Origin: Macrolepiota albuminosa | Taxonomy: Eukaryota > Basidiomycota > Agaricomycetes > Agaricales > Agaricaceae | Assembly: GCA_027475525.1 (NCBI GenBank) | Contig: JAMWFC010000092.1 | Location: 248,001 to 312,000, forward strand | DNA: 64,000 nucleotides | Reading direction: 5' to 3' | In this document: positions 29,971 through 42,122 of the stretch, piece by piece | How positions within the stretch are numbered: position 1 is the first letter of the stretch | Layout of the letters: each line of letters begins with the position of its first letter | Made by a program: the position numbers and the translations under genes | The notes under the pieces: model-generated | Databases searched by the model: none | The model's input: the letters and a program-made list of their open reading frames with translations, nothing else | What the model was told of the DNA's origin: nothing

Positions 29971-32671
29971 TTATGATAGGGGCCTCCTCCCAACCTCATC
30001 TTTCTCCTCTGTCTCTCCCATGGTTGTTGTCGCTGCTGCTGCCACTTCAACTGTTGCTGCTGTTGCCACTGCCACTCTGTCCATCATTGCTGCCATCACT
30101 GTGGCTTCATCCGCCTCTGCTGTCATCATTTCTTCTTCTAAAGTTGATACCAACATTGCGATTATTTCATTCTGCATCGGCATGGACTGGCCAGCATCCG
30201 CTGCCACTTCTATCCAAGTTCCCGGTGTCACCACATTCCTGCATTGGTGTGCCGCTAACAGACCTCCCAACTGATCGATTTCTTGCATAATCTCTGGTGG
30301 GATATGCTGGGGCAGCCCTTGCTGGATGAGGGCAAACGCCAAGGAACTACCATCCAATAACAGTTGGTACTCATGCACCCCTCCTGGGCATGAAGATGTA
30401 TCAGGTATATAGTATGGGACATAGGGTCACTTACACATAACATCTTCATGGGACAATGCCAACACGTTCAACAGCCAGTTCCTCCTCCTTAAAATCCATG
30501 GCTGTGCTGCCTCCACTTGCCATATTGCCTGTCATACCTCCTCTATCTCTGATGCCCTGGGTGCCACATTGTCCAACCCTCGATTCTCGATATGCTCTAC
30601 TCATGCTCGCAAACCAGCCAACTCATCTTCAATAGCCATGCGTGCCACTAAAGTGGCATCCCTGTCTCCAAATGCTCTGTCCCTGTCATAAATAGCGGTA
30701 TTCCTCTCTTCCTGCATGGCCTTCTAAGCACGTTGTTCCTGCTGAAGATCCTCTTGCGTGTTGTGCAGCTGTAAGGTTACCTGGTACTCATTTGCCAGGG
30801 CCTCCTGCAAATGCTGGCACGTTTCCTCATCAATAGACGATTGGGCAGGTATTGGGGGGATTTCACAGATATCCAACATGTCCAAGCTTGGGGACCTCTG
30901 CACACGCTTGTACCCTACTATCTCCACCGACTCAGTCAAAGCTCGGCGCTTCCCCTTGTCCTGTTGCAGAGACAACGCTTCCACCCTTTCTCCTTGCAAC
31001 AAACCCTCAGTCTGCGCCTCAACTGACCCCACATTCTTCAATGAACCCTCAGGCCACGCTCCACTTGACTCCTCGCCCTTTGACCTGGGCACATTACCCG
31101 CACTCGATGACTTTGTATTTGCATATCCGCATGTGCGATTAAATAATATCGAACCTGAATTTGTTGCCTCCCCGAAGTACAGCTCTGGCAATGCTCGGTG
31201 CTTTCCCTTATCATGCCGAGCCATTGGCACTTCCTCTGTTGACGCAGATGAAGCTCTGCACTTCTCCTTATCCTGCTGTGTAGTTGACGCCTTTGCCTTC
31301 CTTCCTCTTGATGAACTCCTAGCCTATGCCCCACTCAACTCCTCGGCCCTTGATCTGGATACACTAGCCAACTGGCTCAGCATCCAGGTCATGTCCCACC
31401 CCTGTTCTTTGCTCATGAAAGATGCCTTCTATGCCTGAGCCACTGTAAGGGCAACCTCTAGAGGCTGTGGCTCAGTCACACAGCTGGCAGAGGGAGATCC
31501 AAAGTGTATCAGAATATATACTGACAATATCAAGGTAGCTACTCACCTGGCAGAGGGAGATCCAAAGAGAACAAGTCTAGGGATTCCCTATGCCAGGTTG
31601 GACGCTTCTGGGGCCTCTGAAGCATGGGAAACAACTGTACAGTACAACAAAACCTTAAAAACTCGAAAATTGCCTACACAAACACTTGTACAAATAAGGG
31701 GAAAACTCTGGCAAACTCTGGCTTATATAAGCAGTCTGGAAGCGGTGCTGAGTGGGCCCACACTTGTCTGAATGGTGGCTAAAGAACCAGAGCATCTCAA
31801 GGGCTGAGAGTAGTGCTAACAGATAGTGTTGAAAGAATAGAAACAGTAAAATGAAATAATGTCAGAAGAAATAAGAGAATGGATGGAAGGAGAGTGAAGA
31901 GATAAGGAGTGAGAAAAGGAAGAAATGAGGAGTCCCCTGACAAAGAAATAAGAGAATGGATGGAAGGAGAGTGAAGAGATAAGGAGTGAGAAAAGGAAGA
32001 AATGAGGAGTCCCCTGACAGCCACAGAGCATTGCTTGTGCCGGGCTCGACAGGAAATACAAACAGAATTATCCCTGCAAGATTTTGCCACCAGTGCCTCA
32101 AACTCACATGGTTCACCTTGATGTGAGCATAACGAGCACTGGTGATGGTTAGGACGTGCAACCAGGCCAGGAGAACACTCACAGGACCCTTGTTCTGACA
32201 CCTCTTGAGGATGGGAGGGCCATGGTGCCGGTTTTGGGCCATGGCAAATTGCTCCAGTGTCACATCAGCTTGAGGGATCCGCTTCGTTGCCGGGACTAGC
32301 CGTACCTGACCAGGGCCAAGAACAGGCTGTTCAGTATGCATTGACGAGCTTGCAGCAGGTGCTGATTGGACTGAGCTGCTCAGGCTGGCCATCTGCGTTG
32401 CGTGCTCCTCTCTGGTGCCAATGGGTCAGATGTCAGTATTGATGAACTTGACCCCATAGACCAGCCTGCCATCTCTGGAGGGTGTGCCTGGTAAGTACGC
32501 AGACATGCCAAGAAACTACTTATGCTGCTGGAAAAGGTCTGCTATCCGCTGCTCATCTAGACAGCACTCATATATTTCTCAGCGCTCCTCGTAGCATAGC
32601 CATGAAGCAGTTGAGTTATCACCAGGTGGGGGTGGTGTAGGCAAATGGTTAGAGGTAGAGTGGCGTGACAT
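29971..32671 (-). pseudogene. Second Cys6 zinc-cluster-like gene (decayed), minus strand
   Basis: Homolog of the antisense gene in E3. The start at 32671 reads MSRHSTSNHLPTPPPP, then a TGA where Arg is expected, then YECCLDEQRIADLFQQ. The first intron donor, GTAAGT in E3, is ATAAGT here (near 32520). Exon 2 ends QNKGP at 32183; intron 32182-32139 (GTGAGT to CAG, CTAAC branch); exon 3 starts CSLCSHQGEPC, 15 residues, CISCRARHKQC: the same CX2CX6CX15CX2CX6C at the same exon position as in E3. Downstream are basic KGKRRAL and KGKHRAL motifs, a coiled-coil-like stretch (CQHLQEALANEYQVTLQLHN), an intron 30434-30384, and a last exon 30383-29971 with YQLLLDGSSLAFALIQQGLP, a conserved-looking C-terminal module lost from the E3 copy. 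Frames are broken in several places, including by the duplication at 31866. Function unknown. Confidence 0.65.
31866..32019 (+). repeat. Exact 77-bp tandem duplication
   Basis: Copies 31866-31942 and 31943-32019 are identical; located just after the Cys6 motif of the minus-strand gene. Confidence 0.95.
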
Positions 32672-32830
32672 AGTCAAAGAAGAATGGATGGTCAAAATGT
32701 TTTTCTTATCTATCCTTTTGTTATGATGACATCAAGCTTCTACTTCTATTATTGCTATGAATACATAGCCACTGCCACATTGCTTAGATGAATAAATAAA
32801 AATAAACCCCAAGTTTGTACGTAAGTAACA

Positions 32831-32984
32831 ATAAGAGTGTTGTGTCCATACAGATAGTTTTGAGTCCTCTGCAAAGTTCATGTATTTTTAACTAATCTTT
32901 TCAAGTGATAAGAGTGTTGTGTCCATACAGATAGTTTTGAGTCCTCTGCAAAGTTCATGTATTTTTAACTAATCTTTTCAAGTG
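32831..32984 (+). repeat. Exact 77-bp tandem duplication
   Basis: Copies 32831-32907 and 32908-32984 are identical, in noncoding DNA. Confidence 0.95.
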
Positions 32985-33199
32985 CGTTTTTGTCATTTAT
33001 TGTTTCATGTGTTGTGAATGGCATATGCACTGCTTATACAAGATAAAGGTTGTAAAAAATGAACGTAAAGGATGGATGGGAATGTCATTACTCACTTAGA
33101 CTCCTTGCTGGTTGTGTAAGACCTACACAGTGTGTCATTCCAAAGCCTCAAATGGTACAATAGATCACCGATCACATACAGGGTCAATCCTAAAATGCT

Positions 33200-33440
33200 T
33201 GGCATTCAGCGGATCCACATGGAATGTGATCGCTGAATAGACTGCCGATTGTTGAATGCTCAGCATCAGCGGATCCACATGGAATATGATTGCTGAATAG
33301 ACTGCCAATTATCGGATGCTCAGCATCAGCAAATCCACATGGAATGTGATTGCTGAATAGACTGCCAATTAATGGCAAGCGTGACCTTCATTCAGTGGAT
33401 CTGCATGGAATGTGATCGCCAAATAGACTGCCAATTATTG
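33200..33440 (+). repeat. Four tandem units of about 60 bp, each with a hairpin
   Basis: Each unit contains CAGCGGATCCACATGGAATG followed by TGATCGCTGAATAGACTGCC. The segment from ATTCAGCG to CGCTGAAT is an imperfect palindrome. Units differ by point changes, so this array is genuinely old, unlike the identical 77-bp duplications. Confidence 0.8.
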
Positions 33441-33593
33441 GCAAGCGTGACTTTGGTTTCACTATCCTCAATGACAAGACATGGCTGCCTTGAACCATAT
33501 TTTGGGTACAGGTGCCGGCAAGCGTGACTTTGGTTTCACTATCCTCAATGACAAGACATGGCTGCCTTGAACCATATTTTGGGTACAGGTGCC
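33440..33593 (+). repeat. Exact 77-bp tandem duplication
   Basis: Copies 33440-33516 and 33517-33593 are identical. Confidence 0.95.
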
Positions 33594-33990
33594 CTGGGAT
33601 CAATGCAGGTAATATATAATACATCCAATGCCAATTTTGATGCTGATTATGATTGGTTAGGGCATAACTATATTTTGTCTGAATGAGGGGGAGGGGAGGG
33701 GGAGAGAGATAGAGGGTTAATACAAATATCTGGTGAGTCAGAATATTGGATTATAATACCATTGTTCATTTACTGACACATCTTAAGTCAGTGTTGTGGC
33801 TTGCCAGTTACATAAAATCAAAGGGGCACCTTAGGGTTTGTATGTATCATCACACCTGTGTGTGATGGCATTTCTTTGTGAGTATGTTATTGCTGTCTGA
33901 AACCAGTACATTGTTTTGGTCCCAGGTATGCAGCCATCCAGGTGAAGAGGCACATAGAATGTCGGCCTCCTTAGAAGTATTCACTCGTTT

Positions 33991-34014
33991 ATAAATAAAT
34001 AAATAAATAAATAT
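33991..34014 (+). repeat. (AAAT)n microsatellite
   Basis: About six AAAT units between two 77-bp duplications and the hairpin cluster. Confidence 0.85.
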
Positions 34015-34031
34015 AGAATCTATTTGTTGTT

Positions 34032-34546
34032 GTGGCTGTGTACCATTTGAATATGTGACCATTGCACAGCCACTATAATCATGAACATATATTTTATATT
34101 ATATATTTAATTATTTATTGTCAATATAGTAATAGCATGTAATTTCATGCATATAGTGGCTGTGTATCAATTGTATATTCAACTGATATACAGCCACCAG
34201 GGGTCAGGTCAACGCTCGCTTGCTGGCTTAGTTGCATTCTAACAGGCCCTTTCTATCATAATAGCCTTATTCTTCAAACTCTTCCTTTATGTAAATAGTG
34301 GATTTTGCTCACGGTGGTGGCAAGCTTTCTTCACTGGGTTTTTGATGCTACTCCAATTGCATCCTTTTAGTTATGCCTATACTGTTCAGCTGTGAGTCTA
34401 CCAAGGCGTTTTCTACCCAATATGTTCTTAGTTACCATGTAGCAGAAGTAGATAGCATTGTAGACGTATGGCTGTATTTAATTATTTATTCCAATCATGT
34501 TATTGTGGCTGTGCATTGTTTGAGTATACTATTGCTGCACAGCCAC
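34032..34546. repeat. Three dispersed 42-bp hairpins
   Basis: 34032-34073, 34156-34197 and 34505-34546 are each exactly 42 bp, start GTGGCTGTG and end CAGCCAC as inverted arms, with differing centres. AT-rich spacers separate them. They may be ends or relics of miniature inverted-repeat elements. Confidence 0.7.
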
Positions 34547-35218
34547 AAGTTCCATGATTGCTACATGTATTCTGTATTATTACATTCTTTTGAGTGCAAA
34601 ACCATCTAATTGAATCTAAAACATGTAATATTGCTTTTATCTTCACGTATTGTTTGAGGTGATATAACTATTTATCCATCAATGTCGTATTTAATCTTTC
34701 TTGGTCCATGGTTTATAAAGGTATTGTACTTAGATAATCTATTGATCAAGCATTAAGAGAGAAAAAAAGAAAAATAATAATAATAATAATATATACATAT
34801 AATTCCTTTTAGTAGGTATTGCCAAACCATTTGTCCATATGGTCAATTATATAATTGATGTATTATTTTGATGCAATGACACTTATTACAACATGTTGTT
34901 TTGATGATGACACTTATTTATTACTATATTAACTAGGAAAAAAACAAAAAAAAAACAAAAAAAAAAACAAACAAACGACACAATATAATATGGGCAGTAG
35001 TATATTGTATGTTAGGTGCTATGGACGGTGGTATATGTGGGTGCTCGGTACTCAGGTTAATATAGAAAGGCAATGAGGGAATTGTGATGAGAGCTTGCGG
35101 AACAATTCAGGGACAACCGATTGACCAGATATGAGAAATAAGATAACTCAGTGAAAATATAATGGACTGCGTTGGGTAAAAATATCTCAAGAGGTAGTAT
35201 CAAAGCCATTGTAAGATA
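34547..35218. other. No gene; simple-sequence DNA
   Basis: AT-rich, with a (TAA)n tract near 34774-34790 and an A-rich, C-interrupted run near 34938-34977. Confidence 0.6.
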
Positions 35219-36234
35219 TCAATTGTCAATGTTCATGTAATTCAACATTTGTTGCTTGAAATTGCCGGTACTGACCACTTTGCCAGCTCTCTGTTGGGGT
35301 TCTCCGTTGTCTTCATACATTTGGAGCTTCCTTTTCACTGGCTCATAGTCTTTGCATTTGAGCAGTTGCCCCTTCCTCTTCTTGGTAATTGTCAGAGTGA
35401 GAACAATACATTTATTGTTTATATGGCTGCTCACTAGTGCAAATGTTTCGTCCAGCAGCGTTATCAATCTCAAAACTGTTAACATCTTGTACTTCCCTCC
35501 CCTCAATGGAATGACTGCAAAGGATACCTGTGCTGCAACTATATTGCCAATTCAGAAGGTCTGCGGTTTGATCCTCTTGATTCTTTGATTTGTGTGAGCA
35601 TCTATATTTTATGGTTGTTGTCCGTATATTCTTACGTTTTATCTCCTTTCAGTATTATCCTTGCTTGCATGTACTCGACAACATTGTCTGATGTTCTCTT
35701 GAACCCCCCTCATGCAATTTTTTTGAGCAATCTGTTGGAGTCAGTATCCTTTTCAAACGGAATGTGAACTTCTCATTTGTCCAAGTTCTTTGTGGGTGTA
35801 AATACCCTATTGTTTGCGTACAATATCTTGTTTCCTTCATCTGACATTTCTTCTGACCATTCTTCCAGTTCGCCCTCTTTGAACTCCTGCTCAAATGCTT
35901 TGTATACTGTTTTAGCCGCAGCCATGGCATCATCAAACTGCTGCATGCCAAGCCTGTCCAGTTTTATTGACTGTTTGAGGTATTTACACTTCTGATTGAA
36001 TTCACTACATCCCTATCAGCCATCTTCAATATGTGTAGCATCATTGAACGCTCACTTTATAGATCTTCCTATCTTAAACAGGGGCAGATCTATGTCTGAT
36101 ATTGCACCGTACACCGTGAATGTTGCTTCCTTGTTTGTCACCTTGCCATCCTGGTCTGCTAGTAGGATTCTCCATATTTTTGGGCTTTCATACTGCCATA
36201 CGACTACTGTACTTTTCCCTTCTGAGTTCTTCAC
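35219..36234 (-). pseudogene. Decayed minus-strand gene of unknown family
   Basis: Three open pieces in order on the minus strand: 36234-36052 (NSEGKSTVVVWQYESPKIWR, VYGAISDIDLPLFKIG), a helical middle (LGMQQFDDAMAAAKTVYKAF, then EFKEGELEEWSEEMSDEGN; about 35955-35780), a part near 35720 reading TSDNVVEYMQARIILKGDK, and 35506-35219 (KMLTVLRLITLLDETFA). Stops separate them. The ending in TVLRxITLLD with a preceding DNVVEY motif resembles uncharacterised repeat-associated proteins of agaricomycetes as I recall them, but I cannot name a family. AT-rich, decayed. Confidence 0.4.
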
Positions 36235-37738
36235 AAGACATTAACTCTATGTGTGGACGCGATACATATATATTTTCATTTCATCTGAAGAATATCATGG
36301 AGTCATGCTTCTCCCTGATGCTTGTCATACTCGACATATCGTTCCAAGGTACTTCCTATGTTAATGTCTGTTTAAATATCTTTTTATAATTCTAAAAGGC
36401 TTCATTCAGTAGGCACTTGCATTGCTTCTGTTGTACTTGTTGTCCATTTTTATATATATGTATATGATGATAAGATAGGCTACAGAATGTCTGGTGAGCT
36501 GATACTATCTCGTGTCGTGTTGCAGCTGTCTATTATAAGCAACTTTTCAGTGTCAACTATCTGTATGGCTTCTTATTTTCATGTTGCGTTGCATCAGTCT
36601 GATGCAGGCAACGTTTACAGGTCGACTGTCTGTCTGGCTTCTTAGTGATTCGGACATATTTTATCTCCCCTATTCAACATATTTGGAAATAATAAGATCG
36701 ACCTGATTTATTGGATCTCCTTATATGCTAATCTTCCAACTGTCTTACAGACAACTTCTTTCCCATAGATTCTCCCATCCCACAGGACTGTGTTCTTTTC
36801 CTTTTAGTTTGAAGCATGTACATTTCTGCATCGATATATTTATTCCACTGTATTATTTTATTTGATTTTGGCTTATAGATTGTCTGTTCCCTGGATACTG
36901 AGTGGGTTACTTTGCTTCTAACATCTTTTAGGATTGAAATAGGTTAATTTAAACTAACTGATTGGTTTGCCTACATATTACCTACATATTACTCTGTTAT
37001 TATTATGGGATTGAACAAGGCTAATTCAAATTGACAATTTGGCTTGCCTATTGGTATCCCTTACTTCTTACATCATTATGGCTACATTTCTCGTAGTATC
37101 TGGATGTTTCCGCCTTTTTGCCTTTCTATATCCAGACTCGCCTGTCTGGGCATGTAGAGCTTGTGTACAGTGGCGGTTTCTTACACAGACATTGTCGTTC
37201 AATTTGTATTGATTTATTTGTCTAAGCATGTATTAATGGTTCTTTATTCATCTCCCAAATGGCTGGCTCAAAGCTTCTGACCTATCATTAAACCTATGTT
37301 ATTTTTCTTTTTATTTTTTATTTCTATTTGTTTTAAACGTTTTTTACCCTATATTTGGCTTGTATATTCAGTTTATCATGCAACCATGGGTACTTGTACT
37401 AATATATTTGGTTTATTTGACTCTTGTTGCTTTTGACGTTTACGTGTCTGTTAGTCTGCTAGGATACCATAAAACCTGCATACTGCAGGCTTCCTTATCC
37501 TCAAATCTTTTGCTCTATCTATCTGTCCCTATATTTGTTTATACATCGTTATACTTGGTACTACCATGCCCCCACACAAAAAATCGAAGAAATCTACAGA
37601 TAACCTGGAAGATATGACACGTCCTTTGTATGAACAGCTGCAAGCTTTGTAAATTTATATCTACCTGCCTATGTCTCATTATTATACTGATATATTTGAC
37701 TAAGGAATGCAGACCAATTGAACGTATGCATTATGTAA
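36235..37738. other. No gene recognised
   Basis: AT-rich and full of short related phrases such as GTCTGGCTTCTTA (about 36567 and 36632), without a supportable ORF. Confidence 0.4.
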
Positions 37739-38692
37739 TTGTTTGTATGTACGACCTTGACATGTGCTATCAGTATATTTGCAGCTGTATTAGCTGGCAA
37801 CTTGCCTGTTGATGCCGATTCTGCATCTTCCTCTTCAGTCAAGCGCAAAATTGGTGTCTTCCATGATGTGTACATCCTTGTATATTGTGTTGATGTCAAT
37901 GATTGCTTATCATTTGTAGTGATAGTACACTCTGTACGCTTTGCCAAAGAAGAAGAGGGCCAGTGGCCCTTCAAGCATTGAGTCCCCAGTTATGTGCATA
38001 CTAATGTTATGTTATTGACCTTCGGTTGACTGCATACTGTTTATTTAAATGTGCCTTGGAGAAGCTTTTGGCCGGTACAGGTGATACACTGTCCACTCCA
38101 ACTGGGCAAACTATGTTAGTCAGATTAGTGCCTTGGAGAAGCTTTTGGCCGGTACAGGTGATACACTGTCCACTCCAACTGGGCAAACTATGTTAGTCAG
38201 ATTACACTATTTGTAGTATGACCCACCTGAAAATGTTGTTTCTCGTATATCTTCAGGTGCAGTTGCATCCTTTCAGATAAACCTCAGGTTGCAGAGGTCA
38301 TGAAATTGACCACACATATCCTTCCCAACATAAAGGCTGATTCAGATGATAACTCAGTGTCTGACCATTCCCCAGATAACAGAAATAGCATCATATCTCT
38401 TGCAAAAAGCGACGGTTTGCCAGAAGTGTCAGTATTTTATTTTCAATTTTATTGTAAATACTACTCATGAACTGCCTGCCCATTCATTTGCCAACAAATT
38501 TTACACCACTAGTGAACCTATTGTCAATGAAAACGCATCTGACAATGGAGTCAATGAGAGTAGCTTTGAGTCGTTGGAATTACCTGATAATGAAGCTGAT
38601 ATGGCAGATTTAGTTTTCTCAGACAGTGCACCAATTGCATGTGTCAATTCTGATAACAAATCCTTGGTGTTTGCTGCCTCTGCTGACGAATA
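37739..38692 (+). pseudogene. Decayed acidic multi-exon coding region
   Basis: Plus-strand pieces: AAVLAGNLPVDADSASSSSV and KRKIG follow a possible acceptor (TTTGCAG near 37783); then KLTTHILPNIKADSDDNSVS at about 38300; then ESSFESLELPDNEADMADLV to a TAA near 38690. The sequence is Ser/Asp-rich and poorly conserved in look. It may be the 5' part of the gene at 39.0-40.3 kb. The 77-bp duplication at 38052 lies inside. Confidence 0.3.
38052..38205 (+). repeat. Exact 77-bp tandem duplication
   Basis: Copies 38052-38128 and 38129-38205 are identical. Confidence 0.95.
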
Positions 38693-39091
38693 AGAGTGTG
38701 CTGATGATAACAAAGATTGTCGTGTTATGGAAGACGCCAGTACTTTTGATGGTGCTACTGATCTGACTGTTATGTTACTAATCCTCCGGTTATGCAGCTG
38801 GACGTACAGGATCCTATGTTCTCCTCTACATACAGTATGCTTCCTTATCTTCTGTATGTCTGTTTATAGTATCTACGTTGCAATATGTACTGGTCTGTTT
38901 TTATTTATTGATATATTTTTTGCATAGTCGCGTGTTCAATATCATACCGTATGGATATGATAAACAAATCAGTGATGGATCAGTGTGATTTGCACATATA
39001 TCAGCCGTGACATCGAAGATGACCAAAGAAAACGCAGAGTAAGTGCTTATGTTGTCTTGTTCATGTGCATTGTCATTACACATATGTATAG

Positions 39092-40286
39092 GTCTTTGAT
39101 TTGAGGCCTATTGTGGGTTGAACATGGCTTATATATGCATTCAGCTCACATACATCCTGATAATCTTACTGCCAAATCTTGTCACCTTGCTTTAAACCAT
39201 GAAGATAATGCCTTTTGCATTGATGTCATGTTTGGCGTCGTATCTGCTTCTCATCTCTTTGATTCTGGCATAGAAGTCGGCAGTTACTTGTCCCCTCATA
39301 AACAGAAACGTTTGATGACTGTGCCATTCCAGCAAGAATTCCTATGTTCTATGGCCAATGTTGAAAATGTGTTGGGTTTGCATTCTGATCCCATGGGCTC
39401 TTATTCAAGCTATGGGATGGCCTTTGTAACCAGAGGCGAAGGGAAGAGCGTGTCCTTCAAAAACTGTAAATTTTCGACTTGCGTGTAGCATACCTTTGTG
39501 TTGACATTATTTTGTAGTGGGTGGCTACTTAGTGCCTGCCCTTTCGAAGCCTCCTGTACTTACAGACGATTTGATGTTTTCTGTCAAATCTGCTCCTATT
39601 GTACTGACTCCAAAATTCAAGAATTCTATGGAAGCGGTAATAAATTATGAATCAACGGGTGTGTCTTCCATGTCATTATTTGTCGACTTCTCTATTTATT
39701 TATTTCCAGTGCCTGTATACAACGGTCATTCAGAAACTGAACCTGCCTTTCAATTTTTGGCTGCTGACTTCAATGCTATCACTAGTTGGCGCTCATACAA
39801 TGGTAACATGTCCGATGTTCCTGAGGGGTCCATTGTTGCCATGGGTTACACAGCTGGATGGTTTGAAGGGTCCTCTTCAGTGTATGTTGACCATTTATTA
39901 TGATATTCTTATTGGTTATTTATTTATTTATTTGTAGTTTCCTTTTGACTCACATCAAGTTTGTCATGGTTCTTCACACTCCTGATCTTGTTGTGGTTGG
40001 TGGTGCAGGCACCAGGCACATGGCATCCTTGATGAGACCCAGTGATTTTGAAGGGTCTGAATATGGCACTCTGGGAGGGTCAAAAGATATTTCTTCTTCT
40101 GGTTCTGTGAGTGGTATACCCTCCAGACGCCGCAGTGCCAGCTCCAAGACATCTTGCGATGCTGGCTTGACTGCTTCTCCTCAATCTGGTGTTGGTAGAT
40201 CAGCCACAAATTGGAGTGCTACCTCTAAGCTGGCTCGTTCTGCCAGGCTACTCAAGGGGAAAGGTAAAAATAAAGAAGCAACCTAA
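39092..40286 (+). pseudogene. Multi-exon gene of unknown function
   Basis: Exons 39092-39475, 39518-39658, 39710 to about 39880, and about 39950-40286 are joined by introns with good ends: 39039-39091 (GTAAGT to TATAG) upstream, 39476-39517 (GTAAAT, TTGAC branch, GTAG) and 39659-39709 (GTGTGT to CCAG). Readable parts: WVEHGLYMHSAHIHPDNL, VPFQQEFLCSMANVENVLG, YLVPALSKPPVLTDDLMF, AFQFLAADFNAITSWRSYNG and a Ser-rich basic tail ending KGKGKNKEAT. A TGA just after the first acceptor sits where Arg fits. A possible poly(A) signal AATAAA is near 40443. I do not recognise the family. Confidence 0.45.
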
Positions 40287-40997
40287 TTGCTGGTGTGTGG
40301 ACCATATATAGTTCCTTCGATTTTCTGCACTTGTCGATATAATTTTGATTTTGTTGTTTGCCGCATGCTGATCCCTTTGCTGAACTATCTTGTACCATTT
40401 TTGCGTACATCATTCTGTTTGACTACAAAATTTGGAGTGATGAATAAAATATACATTATTTGCAATGTGCCATTGGTCTTGTATAAGAGTGTCGTGGATG
40501 GATAAAACTAACTTGGTATGACCTTTGTATTCATTGATATTATAGCACATATTTACTGTTTGATTGTTTTACTTGCTGAAGATTGTATTGTCTGTTTTGT
40601 ATGACTAATCCTTGTTGTTCGAATTTGTTCATAGTTAATCCGCTGTCAATCTAAATATGGGCCGCTATTATATATATAATTTTATTTACTGAAAATGTTG
40701 ATTTTTTATTTTATACATATATATATATGTGATGCGTTAACACTCCCAAACCTCCATCTTGTCCTCCCTCCTGCCCTCTCCACATACACATGTATTTTCT
40801 GATATTTTTGTTATATGTCTGTGACTTCCCTGCATCCTCACTTATTAAACGAGGCTTTTGCATCCTGTTCCTGGTTCACTGATGCGCTGCTATTGGACGG
40901 AGATCTTGCTACCTGCTATAGATGAGACACGGCAATCCACGTGAGTGAACATTGTCAATTTATTTATTGTTGATGATACCATAAGTACATGCTGTTG

Positions 40998-41151
40998 TCG
41001 TTTTGTAGCAACTTGTTAGCTGGATAATTACAGAGGAAGCTACGGTTTCTCCTGCCTGCAAGGATGATCAGTATTCGTTTTGTAGCAACTTGTTAGCTGG
41101 ATAATTACAGAGGAAGCTACGGTTTCTCCTGCCTGCAAGGATGATCAGTAT
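40998..41151 (+). repeat. Exact 77-bp tandem duplication
   Basis: Copies 40998-41074 and 41075-41151 are identical. Confidence 0.95.
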
Positions 41152-42122
41152 TCTCTGTTTTGCGCTCTTATGGTGGGAGATGATGTGCCCATGATACCTC
41201 AAAAAATCCTGACGGATGCTTGATTTTGGATTCTCATGGCCTATTGTGTTGTGGATGTATTTGAGATAATGAATGGGGGGGGCTATTTGGAGACCCTCTT
41301 CATCTGGTCCCGTAGTTGACAACTACAAAGCAGTACGTGTCATTGTTTCTATTGGCTTTTATCAATTGATCAAGTACAATATTTTATGTATTACCTAGCC
41401 TATAGGAAGCCTTAATAATATTCCTGCTCTACTGGAGAGATCCCAGAACGCCCTAAACTCTCATAGACGTGCACTTTAATCCAAGGCATGTAGAGATAAA
41501 CAATTTGACTCTTCCATGTATTATTCGTTGGAAGGCGGTCCCTTGATTTGTTTGTACTCAAGTCTTGCTCAGCACGTTGGAAAAAAAAATGTTGTTACTA
41601 CACTCATCAACTTAACCTCTGTGGCCCTGCATTTGGGATGTCTTTTTAAGGTACATTAATGTCTATATTGTGTGTGTATTGTTAATGCTGAAAATATCAG
41701 TGCTTGTATCAGGGACATTTATTTCTGCCTACTGACATCAAGTCCATCAAGAGTATGATAGTTTCCGGATACAATACTTTTCGGTTTAATTGTTATTTAC
41801 ATCTTAGATTTTGATACTGCAGGTCGGAGAATGACTAGTCTGGGCTCACGCATATTTGCCAAGTTCACAGTTCAGCTCCTCAAGGTCACACAACTGTTCT
41901 TCATAATTCTTTGTATATTGCGTTGGCTATCACCTCTCATGTTACTCAATCCTTGCAAGTATAATGAAGTGGGCACAAAGAAAACAGTGTTCAAGGTGTG
42001 ATTGTTCTCTCGCATGCCATATTGATAGTTAATTGTATCGTTAATGTGGTAGTTATGGAATCACATAGGAGGGCTAGAACAACCTCTTGCTGTAGTAGAA
42101 GTGGATTGGGCGTTGTGGAAGG

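Noticed and set aside
30000..30290. Plus-strand Leu/Ala/Val-rich ORFs as membrane proteins
   Set aside because: They are the complement of the last exon of the minus-strand Cys6 gene, whose Glu/Met/Ala-rich sequence gives hydrophobic shadows.
9478..41151. The 77-bp duplications as a biological repeat family or recombination product
   Set aside because: The copies share length but no sequence between sites and are always identical within a site, which fits an assembly cause better.
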